Shown one piece after another: positions 41,848-50,824 of a DNA stretch of 64,000 bases. Source of the stretch: LMUY01 sp964244585 (GTDB lineage: Bacteria; Pseudomonadota; Alphaproteobacteria; Acetobacterales; Acetobacteraceae); the NCBI GenBank assembly GCA_964244585.1, contig CAXTJM010000001.1, positions 1 through 64,000 of the forward strand. Reading direction: 5' to 3'. Numbering within the stretch: the first letter of the stretch is position 1; the number at the start of each line of letters is the position of its first letter. The translations under genes were made by a program, and so were the position numbers. The notes below the pieces were generated by a model. It was given only the letters and a program-made list of their open reading frames with translations, searched no databases and was not told the origin of the DNA.

Positions 41848-43053
41848 GTGGACACCGAGACGGTCGCCCGGGCGCTGCTTGACCTCGACCTCAGGGTCAA
41901 GCTGGCATCCAACCCGACCACGCCATCGGACATACTGGCGTTCCTGGCCCGCGACGACGCCGTGACGGTCCGGGCGGCGGTGGCGTTGAACCCGTCGGTG
42001 GACACCGCCGGCAACCGCCGCCTGGCCGGTGACGGGGACGAGCGCGTCCGCCTGCTGGTGGCGCGCAAGCTGGCCACGTCGCTGTCCGGCCCGGCCGAGG
42101 CGCAATTGCGCGAACGCACGCTCGCCATCCTGTCCACCCTGGTGCGGGACCAGGCGGTGCGCATCCGGGCCGCGATCGCCGTGGTCGTGGCCGAACTGCC
42201 GGACCTTCCGCGCGACCTATTGCTGGCATTGGCGCACGACACCGCCATCCCGGTCAGCGACCCGGTGCTGCGTCTGTCCCCCTCGCTGTCGACCGAGGAC
42301 CTGCTCTGCCTGCTGGAGACGCCGCCGCACGACGCGGCTGCCAGCGCCATCGCCTGCCGCCCCAACCTGTCCGAATCGGTCGCGGACGCCATTGCCGCCT
42401 CGGCGGACGCCGCGGCGATCCAGGCCCTGCTGGCCAACGAGGCGGCCGCCATCAAGGAAAGCACGCTCGACGTGCTGATCGCCCGCGCCGAGCACGAGCC
42501 TGGATGGCATGAGCCACTGGTGCGCCGCCCGCATCTGTCGGATGGGGCGGCCCGTGCCCTGTCGGAGATCGTGGCGGCGCATCTGCTGCAGGTGTTGACC
42601 GAGCGGACCGACATCACCCCGTCCGTCGTCGCCGAAATCCAGCAGCGGCTCGACCGCCAACTGGCGAGGGGCCCCGGCCCTGCCATCCGGTTGAGCGACG
42701 AAGCCCTGATGGAGGAGGCACGCCAGCTGGACACCATGGGCGACCTGACGGAGGCAACCATGCTGGACACGCTGCGCAGCGGCGACCTGCGGCGGGCCAG
42801 CACGATGCTGGCGGTGGCTGCCACGGTGCCGCTGGCCGTGCTGGACCGCGCCGCGTCGCTGCGGAGTGCGAAGGCGCTGGTCAGCCTTGTCTGGAAGGCC
42901 GGCTTCTCGATGCGCGCCGCCGGGCCGGTCCAGGCGGTGATCGGACAATTGCGGCCGGACGCCACCATGCTGCCGTCGCCATCCGGCGGATATCCGCTCA
43001 GCGCCGAGGAGCTTGGCTGGCAGCTCGATTTCCTGGGGTGCCGCCGCAGCTAG
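41848..43053 (+). CDS. DUF2336 domain-containing protein
   Basis: 401 residues starting at GTG 41848. The protein is made of helical HEAT-like repeats (ASNPTTPSDILAFLARDD; VRAAVALNPSVDTAGNRRLA; CRPNLSESVADAIAASADA), the layout of the alphaproteobacterial DUF2336 family. No catalytic motif is apparent, suggesting a scaffold or adaptor. Coupling behind a diguanylate cyclase hints at a c-di-GMP signalling partner, but that is inference from position. Confidence 0.82.
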   Translation: MDTETVARALLDLDLRVKLASNPTTPSDILAFLARDDAVTVRAAVALNPSVDTAGNRRLAGDGDERVRLLVARKLATSLSGPAEAQLRERTLAILSTLVRDQAVRIRAAIAVVVAELPDLPRDLLLALAHDTAIPVSDPVLRLSPSLSTEDLLCLLETPPHDAAASAIACRPNLSESVADAIAASADAAAIQALLANEAAAIKESTLDVLIARAEHEPGWHEPLVRRPHLSDGAARALSEIVAAHLLQVLTERTDITPSVVAEIQQRLDRQLARGPGPAIRLSDEALMEEARQLDTMGDLTEATMLDTLRSGDLRRASTMLAVAATVPLAVLDRAASLRSAKALVSLVWKAGFSMRAAGPVQAVIGQLRPDATMLPSPSGGYPLSAEELGWQLDFLGCRRS

Positions 43054-43121
43054 CAGCCCTCCCTTGGCGAATGGCCGCAAGTGGGCAGATAGTGGGACAC
43101 GACCAGCCAGGATGTCCCGCC

Positions 43122-45440
43122 ATGACCACGAAATTCGGCCTCGCCCAGCCTGTCCGCCGGGTGGAAGACCCGCGGTTACTGAAGGGTGGCGGCCGCTACA
43201 CGGACGATATCTCGCTGCCCGGCATGGTGTGGGGCGCCGTGCTGCGCTCGCCGCACGCGGCCGCCAAGCTGGGCGCGATCGATACGGCCGGCGCCGCCTC
43301 CATCCCCGGCGTGCTCGCCGTCTACACCGGTGAGGACCTGGCGGCCGACGGCATCGGTGGCCTGCCCTGCGCCATCCCGCTGAAGAACCGGGACGGCACG
43401 CCGCGGTTCGATCCCCCGCATCCGGTGCTGGCGGTGGGCGCGGTGCGCCATGTCGGCGATCCGGTCGCGTTCGTCGTGGCCGAAACGCAGAAGGCGGCGC
43501 GCGACGGCGCGGAGGCGATCGCGGTCGAGTACGACGTCCAGCCATCGACCACCGTCCTGGCCACCGCGATGGACGCAGGCCAGCCGGCCGTGTGGCCCGA
43601 GGCGGCGAACAACATCTGCTTCGATTGGGAAACCGGGGACGAGGCCCGCGTGGCGGCGCTGTTCGCCACCGCGGCCCATGTCACCCGGCTGACGGTCGTG
43701 AACAACCGCATCGTGGTCAACAGCATGGAGGCGCGGGCCGCGTTGGCGGATTATGCCGACGGCCGCTGGACCCTGCACACCAACACGCAGGGCGGCTGGG
43801 TGATCAAGTCGCTGATGGCCAAGGCCGTCTTCCAGGTTCCGGAAGAGCAGTTCCGCATCGTCACCCCGGATGTCGGCGGCGGCTTCGGCATGAAGCTGTT
43901 CCTGTACGCCGAGCACGTCCTGACCTGCTACGCCGCGCGCCGGCTCGGCCGCCCGGTCAAATGGGTGAGCGAGCGGTCGGAGGCGTTCCTGTCCGACACG
44001 CAGGGCCGCGACAACGTTACCCATGCGGAACTGGCGCTGGACCAGGACGGCCGGTTTCTGGCGCTGCGCACCCGCAACGTGGCGGGCATGGGCGCATACC
44101 TGTCCACGTTCGCGCCGATGATCCCGACCATGGCCGGGACCAAGGTGCTGGCGAGCGTGTACGGGTTCCAGGCGATCTACGCCAACGTCCTCGGCGTGTT
44201 CACCAACACCGTGCCGGTGGACGCCTATCGCGGCGCCGGCCGGCCGGAAAGCAACTACCTGGTGGAGCGGCTGGTGGATGCCGCGGCCGCCGAGATCGGC
44301 ATGGACCGGGTGGCTCTGCGCCGCCTGAACATGGTGAAGCCGGAGGCGATGCCCTACGTCTCGGCGATGAAGCAGAGCTATGACAGCGGCGACTTCAATC
44401 GCGTGCTGGACACGGCCATGGCGAAGATGGACTGGGACGGCTTCGAAGCCCGCCGGGCATCCAGCGCGGCGCGCGGCAAGAAGCGCGGCATCGGCATGGC
44501 CTACTATCTGGAGGCGACCGGCGGGTCGCCGACGGAGCGGGCGGAAATCCGCTTCGCCGAAGACGGCTTCGTCGACGTCTACGTGGGCACGCAGTCCACC
44601 GGCCAGGGCCACGAGACCGCCTACGTGATGCTGACGGCCGACCAGCTCGGCATCGACGGCGACAGGATCCGCATCCGCCAGGGCGACACCGACACCATCC
44701 CGACCGGCGGCGGCACGGGCGGCGCGCGCAGCCTGTACTCCGAGGGGCAGGCGATCCTCGTCACGGCCGCCAGCGTGATCGAGAAGGGCAAGCAGGCGGC
44801 GTCGGAGGCGCTCGAGGCAGCGATTGCCGATATCGAATTCACCGCCGGGCGCTTCGCCGTGGTGGGAACCGACCGCGGGATGGACATCCTCAGCCTTGCC
44901 GCAGCGCAACGCGACCGGCTGGCGCAGGGTGAAGCGGCGACGATGCTCGATGCGGCGGAGATCGCAGACATCAAGAACCACACCTTCCCCAATGGCTGCC
45001 ACATGGCGGAGGTGGAGATCGACCCCGACACCGGCATGGTGGACGTCAAGCGCTACATCGTCTGCGACGACGTGGGCAAGGCGATCAACCCGATGATCGT
45101 CTGCGGCCAGGTGCATGGCGGGGTGGCCCAGGGCTACGGCCAGGCCGTGCTGGAACATACGGCGTACGACGCCGCGTCCGGCCAGCTCCTGGCGGGCAGC
45201 TTCATGGACTACGCCCTGCCCCGTGCCACGGACCTGCCCGACATCGAGGTCGAACTGGTGGAAGTGCCGTGCGGCACCAATCCTCTGGGCGTGAAGGGCG
45301 CTGGCGAGGCTGGCGCCGTCGGCAGCCCGCCCGCGATGATGAATGCCATCATGGACGCCCTGTCGAGCGCCGGCGTCGCCGCGATCGACATGCCCGCCAC
45401 GCCGGAAAAGGTGTGGAAGGCCCTGCAAATGGCCGCCTGA
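43122..45440 (+). CDS. Xanthine-dehydrogenase-family molybdenum-binding large subunit
   Basis: 772 residues from the ATG at 43122. It has the two-part molybdopterin-cytosine-dinucleotide-binding fold of aldehyde oxidase/xanthine dehydrogenase large subunits. It opens with RVEDPRLLKGGGRYTDDISL, contains GGGFGMKLFLYAEH, and retains the catalytic Glu in GVKGAGEAGAVGSPPA. The active-site loop reads AYRGAGRPE (about residue 367), not the AYRCSFR of true CO dehydrogenase, so it is not form I CoxL. No FAD or 2Fe-2S subunit gene is adjacent. Substrate unknown. Confidence 0.92.
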   Translation: MTTKFGLAQPVRRVEDPRLLKGGGRYTDDISLPGMVWGAVLRSPHAAAKLGAIDTAGAASIPGVLAVYTGEDLAADGIGGLPCAIPLKNRDGTPRFDPPHPVLAVGAVRHVGDPVAFVVAETQKAARDGAEAIAVEYDVQPSTTVLATAMDAGQPAVWPEAANNICFDWETGDEARVAALFATAAHVTRLTVVNNRIVVNSMEARAALADYADGRWTLHTNTQGGWVIKSLMAKAVFQVPEEQFRIVTPDVGGGFGMKLFLYAEHVLTCYAARRLGRPVKWVSERSEAFLSDTQGRDNVTHAELALDQDGRFLALRTRNVAGMGAYLSTFAPMIPTMAGTKVLASVYGFQAIYANVLGVFTNTVPVDAYRGAGRPESNYLVERLVDAAAAEIGMDRVALRRLNMVKPEAMPYVSAMKQSYDSGDFNRVLDTAMAKMDWDGFEARRASSAARGKKRGIGMAYYLEATGGSPTERAEIRFAEDGFVDVYVGTQSTGQGHETAYVMLTADQLGIDGDRIRIRQGDTDTIPTGGGTGGARSLYSEGQAILVTAASVIEKGKQAASEALEAAIADIEFTAGRFAVVGTDRGMDILSLAAAQRDRLAQGEAATMLDAAEIADIKNHTFPNGCHMAEVEIDPDTGMVDVKRYIVCDDVGKAINPMIVCGQVHGGVAQGYGQAVLEHTAYDAASGQLLAGSFMDYALPRATDLPDIEVELVEVPCGTNPLGVKGAGEAGAVGSPPAMMNAIMDALSSAGVAAIDMPATPEKVWKALQMAA

Positions 45441-45444
45441 CCCT

Positions 45445-45476
45445 GGACGACCCTCTGCCCAAGTAGAGGGTCGTCC
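45445..45476. terminator. Strong 12-bp hairpin after the molybdenum enzyme gene
   Basis: GGACGACCCTCT and AGAGGGTCGTCC form a perfect 12-bp stem with an 8-base loop, followed by GGTTTCGG. It lies between the convergent molybdenum-subunit and CBS-protein genes and is the best terminator candidate in the window. It may serve both directions. Confidence 0.7.
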
Positions 45477-45502
45477 GGTTTCGGCGGGGCTTGGCTACCC
45501 GG

Positions 45503-46801
45503 CTATCCCTCCGCCAGGACTTCCCGGCTGGCGCGCACGCGGTCCACACGGCGGCCGTCCATCGACTGGACCTCGAACAGCCAGCCGGCGAATACGACCT
45601 TGTCGCCGACACGCGGCACCCGGCGCAGCAGCGCGAGCAACAGCCCGGCGGTCGTGTGGTAGCTGCCTTCCGCCGGCAGGTCGGGCAGGACGAGGCGCGC
45701 CTTCAACTCGTCTACCGGCATCATCCCGTCCACCACCAGGCTGCCCGGGATGCTCTGCGCATCGGCCGCCAGGTCGGGCTGGGTGTCGTTGACGTCGCCG
45801 ACGATCGCCTCCAGCACGTCGGCCGCGGTGACCACGCCCTCGAAGCTGCCGTACTCGTCCATCACCAGCGCCAGCCCGAACGGGTCCGCCTTCAACCGCT
45901 CCAGGGCGTCGAGGGCGGAGATCGTGTCCGGCACCACCATGGGCTGGCGCAGCACCTCCGACACCGACAGCTCCTTGCCGCCGAGAAGCTGGTCCAGCAG
46001 GTCCTTGGCCTGGACGACGCCCACCACGTTGTCGACGGTGCCGTCGCACACGATCAGGCGGTTGTGCTGCGTCGATCGCAACGCCCGCACGATGTCACGG
46101 CGGGGGTCGGTTCGGTCCAGGAAGGAGATCTCGTTGCGCGGCGTCATCATCGCCCGCACCGGCTTGTCCGCCAGCCGCAGCAGCCGCTCGATCATCTCGC
46201 GCTCGCCCACCGCCAGCACGCCCACCTGGGCGCCCTCCGCCAGCACGGCCTTCAACTCCTCCTCCGTCACGGCCTGCGATCTCGTCCCTGCGTTGCCGAA
46301 CAGCCGCAGGACGAGGCTGGTGGACAGGCCCAGCAGCCAGATCATCGGCCCTGCCCACAGGCTGAGCCGCCGGAACGACCGCGCCACCCGCGCCGCCACG
46401 ATCTCCGGCTGCCGCAATGCCAGTTGCTTGGGCACCAGCTCACCGAGCACGAGCGTAAGGTAGGTGGTCACCAGCACGACGATCAGCAGCGACAGCTCGC
46501 CGGCGAACGGCGCCAGCACGGCGCTGCCGGCCAGGACGGGCTGCAGCCGCGCGGCCAGGCGGGCGCCGCCGAACGTGCCGGTCAGGATCCCGACCAGGGT
46601 CATGCCGATCTGCACGGTCGGCAGGAAACGCTGCGGGTCCTCCGACAGGCTGAGCGCTGCCGCAGCCCCGCGGACGCCCTTGCGCTCCAGCACCATGAGC
46701 CGGGCGCGGCGGACGGAGACCATGGCCATCTCGCTGAGCGAGAACAGGCCGTTGAGCAGGATGAGCAGAAGGGCGATGCCGATCTCGAACGCGGATTCCA
46801 T
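45503..46801 (-). CDS. CNNM/CorC-type membrane protein with CBS domains
   Basis: 432 residues of the HlyC/CorC (CNNM) family. An N-terminal DUF21 membrane domain starts IGIALLLILLNGLFSLSEMA and has about four helices. It is followed by a CBS pair, seen as RAMMTPRNEISFLDRTDP and VVPDTISALDALERLKADP, then a CorC_HlyC domain at the C-terminus (SMDGRRVDRVRASREVLAEG). Relatives handle Mg2+/Co2+ efflux and are often mis-named haemolysins. It stands alone and is divergent from the DUF3429 gene. Confidence 0.92.
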   Translation of the reverse strand: MESAFEIGIALLLILLNGLFSLSEMAMVSVRRARLMVLERKGVRGAAAALSLSEDPQRFLPTVQIGMTLVGILTGTFGGARLAARLQPVLAGSAVLAPFAGELSLLIVVLVTTYLTLVLGELVPKQLALRQPEIVAARVARSFRRLSLWAGPMIWLLGLSTSLVLRLFGNAGTRSQAVTEEELKAVLAEGAQVGVLAVGEREMIERLLRLADKPVRAMMTPRNEISFLDRTDPRRDIVRALRSTQHNRLIVCDGTVDNVVGVVQAKDLLDQLLGGKELSVSEVLRQPMVVPDTISALDALERLKADPFGLALVMDEYGSFEGVVTAADVLEAIVGDVNDTQPDLAADAQSIPGSLVVDGMMPVDELKARLVLPDLPAEGSYHTTAGLLLALLRRVPRVGDKVVFAGWLFEVQSMDGRRVDRVRASREVLAEG

Positions 46802-46910
46802 GCGGCACGGTATAGCGGGCGCCGCACCGCCATCAAAAAATGCGGATCAGCCTTGGTCAGGCGCCAGGCCGCGGGTGTGCGACAGGCTGCCGGAGTGGCA
46901 AGGTGCCGCC

Positions 46911-47375
46911 ATGAATCGTCGGCTCCCCGTCTTCGCCCTCCTGCTCGGCCTGGCCGGGTTGATCCCGTTCCTGCTCGTCGGCTTGCTGGCCGTCGGACCG
47001 GACGGTGACCGTGCCGCGTTCGCGCTGGTTGCCTACGGCGCCGTGATCCTGGCCTTCCTGGGCGGCGTGCATTGGGGCTTCGCGCTGCTGGAACCATCGC
47101 CGCGGGCGGAGCGCATGCGGCTCGGGCTGGGCGTGCTGCCGTCGCTGGCCGGGTGGGTGGCGCTGCTGCTGGTCATCGCGGTCGACGCCGCGGCCGGCCT
47201 CGGCATGCTTCTGGTGGGGTTTGCCGCGACGACGCTCGTCGAGGCGCGCGGCACGGCCGCCGGCCTGCTGCCGGCCAGCTACATGAAGCTGCGCTATGGA
47301 TTGACGGGGACGGTCGTGACCGTGTTGACCCTGGCTCTGCTGATGCGGGTGTCCGGGGTGCATGTCCAGCTCTGA
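46911..47375 (+). CDS. DUF3429 family membrane protein
   Basis: 154 residues with four to five transmembrane helices: LPVFALLLGLAGLIPFLLVG, AFALVAYGAVILAFLGGVHW, SLAGWVALLLVIAVDAAAGL and LTGTVVTVLTLALLMRV. The central FLGGVHWGFAL is the recognisable signature of DUF3429. The ATG at 46911 follows an AAGGTG ribosome-binding site. Function is not known for this family. Confidence 0.8.
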   Translation: MNRRLPVFALLLGLAGLIPFLLVGLLAVGPDGDRAAFALVAYGAVILAFLGGVHWGFALLEPSPRAERMRLGLGVLPSLAGWVALLLVIAVDAAAGLGMLLVGFAATTLVEARGTAAGLLPASYMKLRYGLTGTVVTVLTLALLMRVSGVHVQL

Positions 47376-47453
47376 CGACTAATTTCAAATTCGTTAATTT
47401 ATCTCTTTTCCTGGAACTCACGGCTTGTTAAGGTGTTTGCACAGCGGAGATCA
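47376..47453 (+). promoter_or_regulatory. AT-rich leader, probable promoter region
   Basis: The 78 bases between the DUF3429 gene and the next small gene are far more AT-rich than the surrounding DNA (CTAATTTCAAATTCGTTAAT and following TTATCTCTTTTCC). This suggests a promoter for the small gene. I cannot assign a confident -35/-10 pair. Confidence 0.35.
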
Positions 47454-47750
47454 ATGATGACAGAACAGTTGACGGCCACGATTATTCCGTTCCCGACCCG
47501 CGTGCGTCCGGCTCCGGCGGCAGCGGTCCTGACACCGCCAGAACGGGAGGTGGCCGCCAGTTCGACGCGCCAGCCGCCGAAGCCCCTGGCGCAATCCTCG
47601 CAACGACTGACGGAAGCCTTGGCCGACCTCTCCCTCGCGCTGGCCGATCAGAAGGACGCGACACTGCGGTGGAAGGCGGCCATCGAAGATCTAGCGACCA
47701 AGATGCGGACGCTGAGCGAGGTCCGCGTCGGCCAGCAGAAGATCAGCTAG
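47454..47750 (+). CDS. Small coiled-coil hypothetical protein
   Basis: 98 residues from the ATG at 47454 (an adjacent ATG at 47457 is equivalent), after a GGAG site. The N-terminal half is disordered and proline-rich (IIPFPTRVRPAPAAAVLTPP). The C-terminal half is one long amphipathic helix (QRLTEALADLSLALADQKDA). It is probably cytosolic and oligomeric. The ATIIPFPTR-like start occurs in several small alphaproteobacterial proteins of unknown role. Confidence 0.6.
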   Translation: MMTEQLTATIIPFPTRVRPAPAAAVLTPPEREVAASSTRQPPKPLAQSSQRLTEALADLSLALADQKDATLRWKAAIEDLATKMRTLSEVRVGQQKIS

Positions 47751-47756
47751 CGCCGT

Positions 47757-47781
47757 CAGCCAGGCCAGGACGGTCTGGCTG
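47757..47781. terminator. Hairpin between convergent genes
   Basis: CAGCCAG and CTGGCTG form a perfect 7-bp stem around an 11-base loop in the 52-base gap between the small coiled-coil gene and the M81 gene, which converge. No T-run follows, so strength is uncertain. Confidence 0.35.
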
Positions 47782-47802
47782 CCAGCGGCAGCTTCGGGCG
47801 GC

Positions 47803-49275
47803 CTATGGCGACGACGGACGCCGGCGGACGTCAGCGCGGACATGGCGGAACGGTAATTCGGCCGGATCTGCCGTGACCGGCCCGGGCGAAGCGGCGACTA
47901 GTATCTGGCGCGCGATGGGAGAGAAATCCGCCCGGAAATGCACGGATGACTTCAGCACGATGATGGGCAGGTCGGCGGGCTCCAGCCCGACGTGGCGAAG
48001 GATCGCCTGGTCGTAGGCCTGGATCTTGCGGCTTGCGATGATCACGCGGACCTTCCGCTCCACTTCCACCAGCGCGCAGGGGCCGATATGGGCGGTGTTC
48101 CCCGCGCTCATCGGACCGGTCAGCTTGAAGCTGCCGCTGGCGAGCGTGAGCACGGTCGCCTGCACCGCCAGCGGCGCCCCGTCCGACCGGCCGCCCAGGC
48201 GTAGATCGAGCACCGCGCCTGTTCCGGCCGCATGGCATGCCGCGGCACTGTCGGCATCGTTGATAAGGCACAGGACGGCACCCTCGGCGCCTTGCCGGAT
48301 CAGTTCCGCCAGCAACCCGGTAGTGTCGCCATGGCCGCCGCCGCCCGGGTTGTCCTGCGTGTCGGCGATCACCACGGGTCCGTCATTGGCCGCCCGGGCC
48401 AGCGACACCGCCTCGGCGGCAGGCAACACGGTCCCGGCGAACGAGGCCTCCCGCACCGCCAGTTCCGCCAGCAATGCGTCGGCCGCCGCATCGGCCGCCG
48501 GCTGGTCGTCGGCATAGGCGGCGATGGCCGGGCCGCAATCGTGGAAATCGGCATAGGGGAAGCCGAAGCACCAGGCGAGCTCCACCGCCCCGGTCTGCGC
48601 CTCGATCGCGGCGCGTCGGTCCATCACGGCCGCCATGGGGCCTTCCAACGTGCACTGGCTGGTGATGGGCATCCAGTAGTCCAGCTGCCGGAACGCGCAG
48701 GCGAACGGGCTTCCCCTTGCCACTCGGCGGCGCAGCAAGGCAACGGCGCGTTGCCCGACGATCTTCATGTCGACATGCGGATAGGTGCGATAAGGCACGA
48801 TCACATCCGCCGAACGGGCCATCAACGCGGTCAGGTTGGCGTGCGGGTCCAGCGTGATGGCGATGGGCACGGCGCCCACGATGGCGCGCACGCGCCGCAG
48901 CAGCTCCCCTTCCGCGTCCGGGGCGCCCTCGGCCAGAGCAGCACCGTGCAGGTCGAGGAAGATGCCGTCCAGCGGACCCGCTTGCGCCACCGCGGCGCAC
49001 ATCAGGGCGGCGATGCGCTCGAACGCCTCCGCCTGGACCGGGCCGGCGGGGGTGGCGAGGCACCAGAGCAATGGCACCACGATGTCGCCGTCCGCCTCGA
49101 TGGCAGCGATCGCGCCCGCCGCCGCCGCCGCGCTGCCCCGCAACGCGTCCAGCAAAGGCATCCCCTGCACCAGGCCGGGATTGCCGCCGGGGTGGAGGAA
49201 ATCCGCGTAGCTCGTCGGCATCGGTGCGAAGGAATGGCTCTCGTGCAGGAAGCCGCCGACCGCGATGCGCATCAT
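47803..49275 (-). CDS. M81 family metallopeptidase (MlrC-like)
   Basis: 490-residue M81/MlrC-family hydrolase. The N-terminal metal-binding region reads IAVGGFLHESHSFAPMPTSY, the central metal site LDPHANLTALM with YRTYPHVDM, and NPGGGGHGDTTGLLAELIRQ is the conserved glycine-rich segment. MlrC was described in degradation of linearised microcystin; most members are uncharacterised amidohydrolases. It begins 1 base after the peptide-binding protein gene ends, so the two form an uptake-and-hydrolysis pair. Confidence 0.88.
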   Translation of the reverse strand: MMRIAVGGFLHESHSFAPMPTSYADFLHPGGNPGLVQGMPLLDALRGSAAAAAGAIAAIEADGDIVVPLLWCLATPAGPVQAEAFERIAALMCAAVAQAGPLDGIFLDLHGAALAEGAPDAEGELLRRVRAIVGAVPIAITLDPHANLTALMARSADVIVPYRTYPHVDMKIVGQRAVALLRRRVARGSPFACAFRQLDYWMPITSQCTLEGPMAAVMDRRAAIEAQTGAVELAWCFGFPYADFHDCGPAIAAYADDQPAADAAADALLAELAVREASFAGTVLPAAEAVSLARAANDGPVVIADTQDNPGGGGHGDTTGLLAELIRQGAEGAVLCLINDADSAAACHAAGTGAVLDLRLGGRSDGAPLAVQATVLTLASGSFKLTGPMSAGNTAHIGPCALVEVERKVRVIIASRKIQAYDQAILRHVGLEPADLPIIVLKSSVHFRADFSPIARQILVAASPGPVTADPAELPFRHVRADVRRRPSSP

Positions 49276-49276
49276 G

Positions 49277-50752
49277 TCACTCCTCAGGGCTATGCGGCGG
49301 CGATCCGGACGCCAGGCTTGCCATGGCGAAGCTGCCGAACACGCCGCCGGGGAGGCGCAGCCGGCGATCCCGCACGACAGGCACGGCCGGCTCCACCAGC
49401 CAGATCCGCGCCGCCTCGCTCACCAGCATGGCCTGCGCCGCGGCAAGGGCGCCGAGGCGGGCATCGCCGCCGGGACCGGCCAGGAGCGGACCGACCTCCG
49501 GCAGGTCGGCGGCATAGGCCACCAGGTCCAGCGACGCGTCGCCGGTCTGTTGCGCGATGAAGCCGGTCGTTTCGTACTCGCCCGCATCGACGCGGCGGCT
49601 CCACTCCGCCGCAGTCACCGCCTCCGGCACCAGGTCGACACCGGCATATTGCAGTGTGGTCCGCAACCGCATGGCCAGACGCTGCCATGGCTCGCCCGGC
49701 GGCACCAGGTGCGACAGGCGGAGCCGCACGCCGCCTGCATCCGGCCGCAGCCCGGCCTCGGTGAACTTGCCGGACGCGACCCTCGGGTCATAAGCCGGGA
49801 GGATCACCGCGGCGTCGCGATCCGGGCTGCCGGACAGTACGGGGCCGGATGCCACGCGCCCCCAGCCCAGCCACGCATCCCGCAGCACGGCCGCGCGATC
49901 GATCGCGTATGCCAGCCCCTGCCGCACGCGAGCATCGTCCAACGGCCGCACGGCGCGGTTCAACCGCAATCCGGCGATCTCGTCCGTGGCCTGTGCCTCC
50001 CAGGCGAGTGCCGCGTTCTGCCGCTGCTCCGCCAGGCCGGCCGCATCGACCGGCCCGACCAGCAGGGCGCCGGGCTGGTCCAGCAAGGCCAGGCGTGCCG
50101 CCGGATCGGCCACGACGGGGCACGCGATCTCCGCGATGCCTGGTTTCGGCCCCGCGAACCAGTCGAACCGTTTGAGGCGCAACCACTCGGCGACCCGGAA
50201 CGGCCCGGTGCCCACCGGCAGCACCTGCCGCGGGTCCAGCGCGAAGCCGGGACAATCATGCACATGCTGCGGCACGATGGGCGCGGACATGGCGTCCATC
50301 TGCCGCAGGAACGGCTCGAACGGCTCCGCCAGGGTCACCACGGCGGTACGGCGATCCGGCACGCGGACGGCAGTGACGCGCCCGAGCCCGAGCCGCGGCT
50401 GCAGGATGCGATGGAAGCGGCCGATCGAGAAAGCCACGTCCTCGCCGGTTACCGCGCCGCTATCGTGCCAGGTGGTGTCGGGTCGCAGGTGGAAGACGTA
50501 GGTCAACCCGTCGGCCGAAATGTCCCAGCCGGAGGCGAGGTCGGGATGCGGGACGCCGTTCGCGTCGAACCGGCACAGCCCGCCATAGACCTTGCTGCCG
50601 AGCAGCCGCGTCTCGAGCGCATCGGACAGGCCGGGGATCAGCATTTCGGGTTCGGCGGCGAGCGGGCAGACGATTTCGGCCGGCTCGGCCGCCCGTGCGC
50701 CGAACGGCGCTGCGCCAGCGGCCAGGAGCAACGCGCGTCGGGACAGGCTCAT
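49277..50752 (-). CDS. ABC-transporter peptide-type binding protein (SBP_bac_5)
   Basis: 491-residue family 5 substrate-binding protein, of the dipeptide/oligopeptide/nickel type. The N-terminus MSLSRRALLLAAGAAPFGARA has twin arginines and an AxA-type cleavage site, suggesting Tat or Sec export. DGLTYVFHLRPDTTWHDSGA, VPVGTGPFRVAEW and RVRQGLAYAIDRAAVLRDAW are typical of the family. No DppB-, DppC- or ATPase-like genes are adjacent. It is the first gene of the pair with the M81 hydrolase. Confidence 0.9.
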   Translation of the reverse strand: MSLSRRALLLAAGAAPFGARAAEPAEIVCPLAAEPEMLIPGLSDALETRLLGSKVYGGLCRFDANGVPHPDLASGWDISADGLTYVFHLRPDTTWHDSGAVTGEDVAFSIGRFHRILQPRLGLGRVTAVRVPDRRTAVVTLAEPFEPFLRQMDAMSAPIVPQHVHDCPGFALDPRQVLPVGTGPFRVAEWLRLKRFDWFAGPKPGIAEIACPVVADPAARLALLDQPGALLVGPVDAAGLAEQRQNAALAWEAQATDEIAGLRLNRAVRPLDDARVRQGLAYAIDRAAVLRDAWLGWGRVASGPVLSGSPDRDAAVILPAYDPRVASGKFTEAGLRPDAGGVRLRLSHLVPPGEPWQRLAMRLRTTLQYAGVDLVPEAVTAAEWSRRVDAGEYETTGFIAQQTGDASLDLVAYAADLPEVGPLLAGPGGDARLGALAAAQAMLVSEAARIWLVEPAVPVVRDRRLRLPGGVFGSFAMASLASGSPPHSPEE

Positions 50753-50824
50753 CGTCCGCCACGCTAGCCGGTTTCGGGCCGCGGCGAAACGCATTAGCGT
50801 GGCTCCAGCACGGAGGGACACTGG

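Noticed and set aside
43122..45440. Aerobic carbon monoxide dehydrogenase CoxL
   Set aside because: The active-site loop is AYRGAGRPE, lacking the Cys of AYRCSFR, and no CoxM or CoxS genes are adjacent.
45503..46801. Haemolysin toxin
   Set aside because: CNNM/CorC proteins are often labelled haemolysin, but the DUF21-CBS-CorC layout indicates a membrane ion-handling protein.
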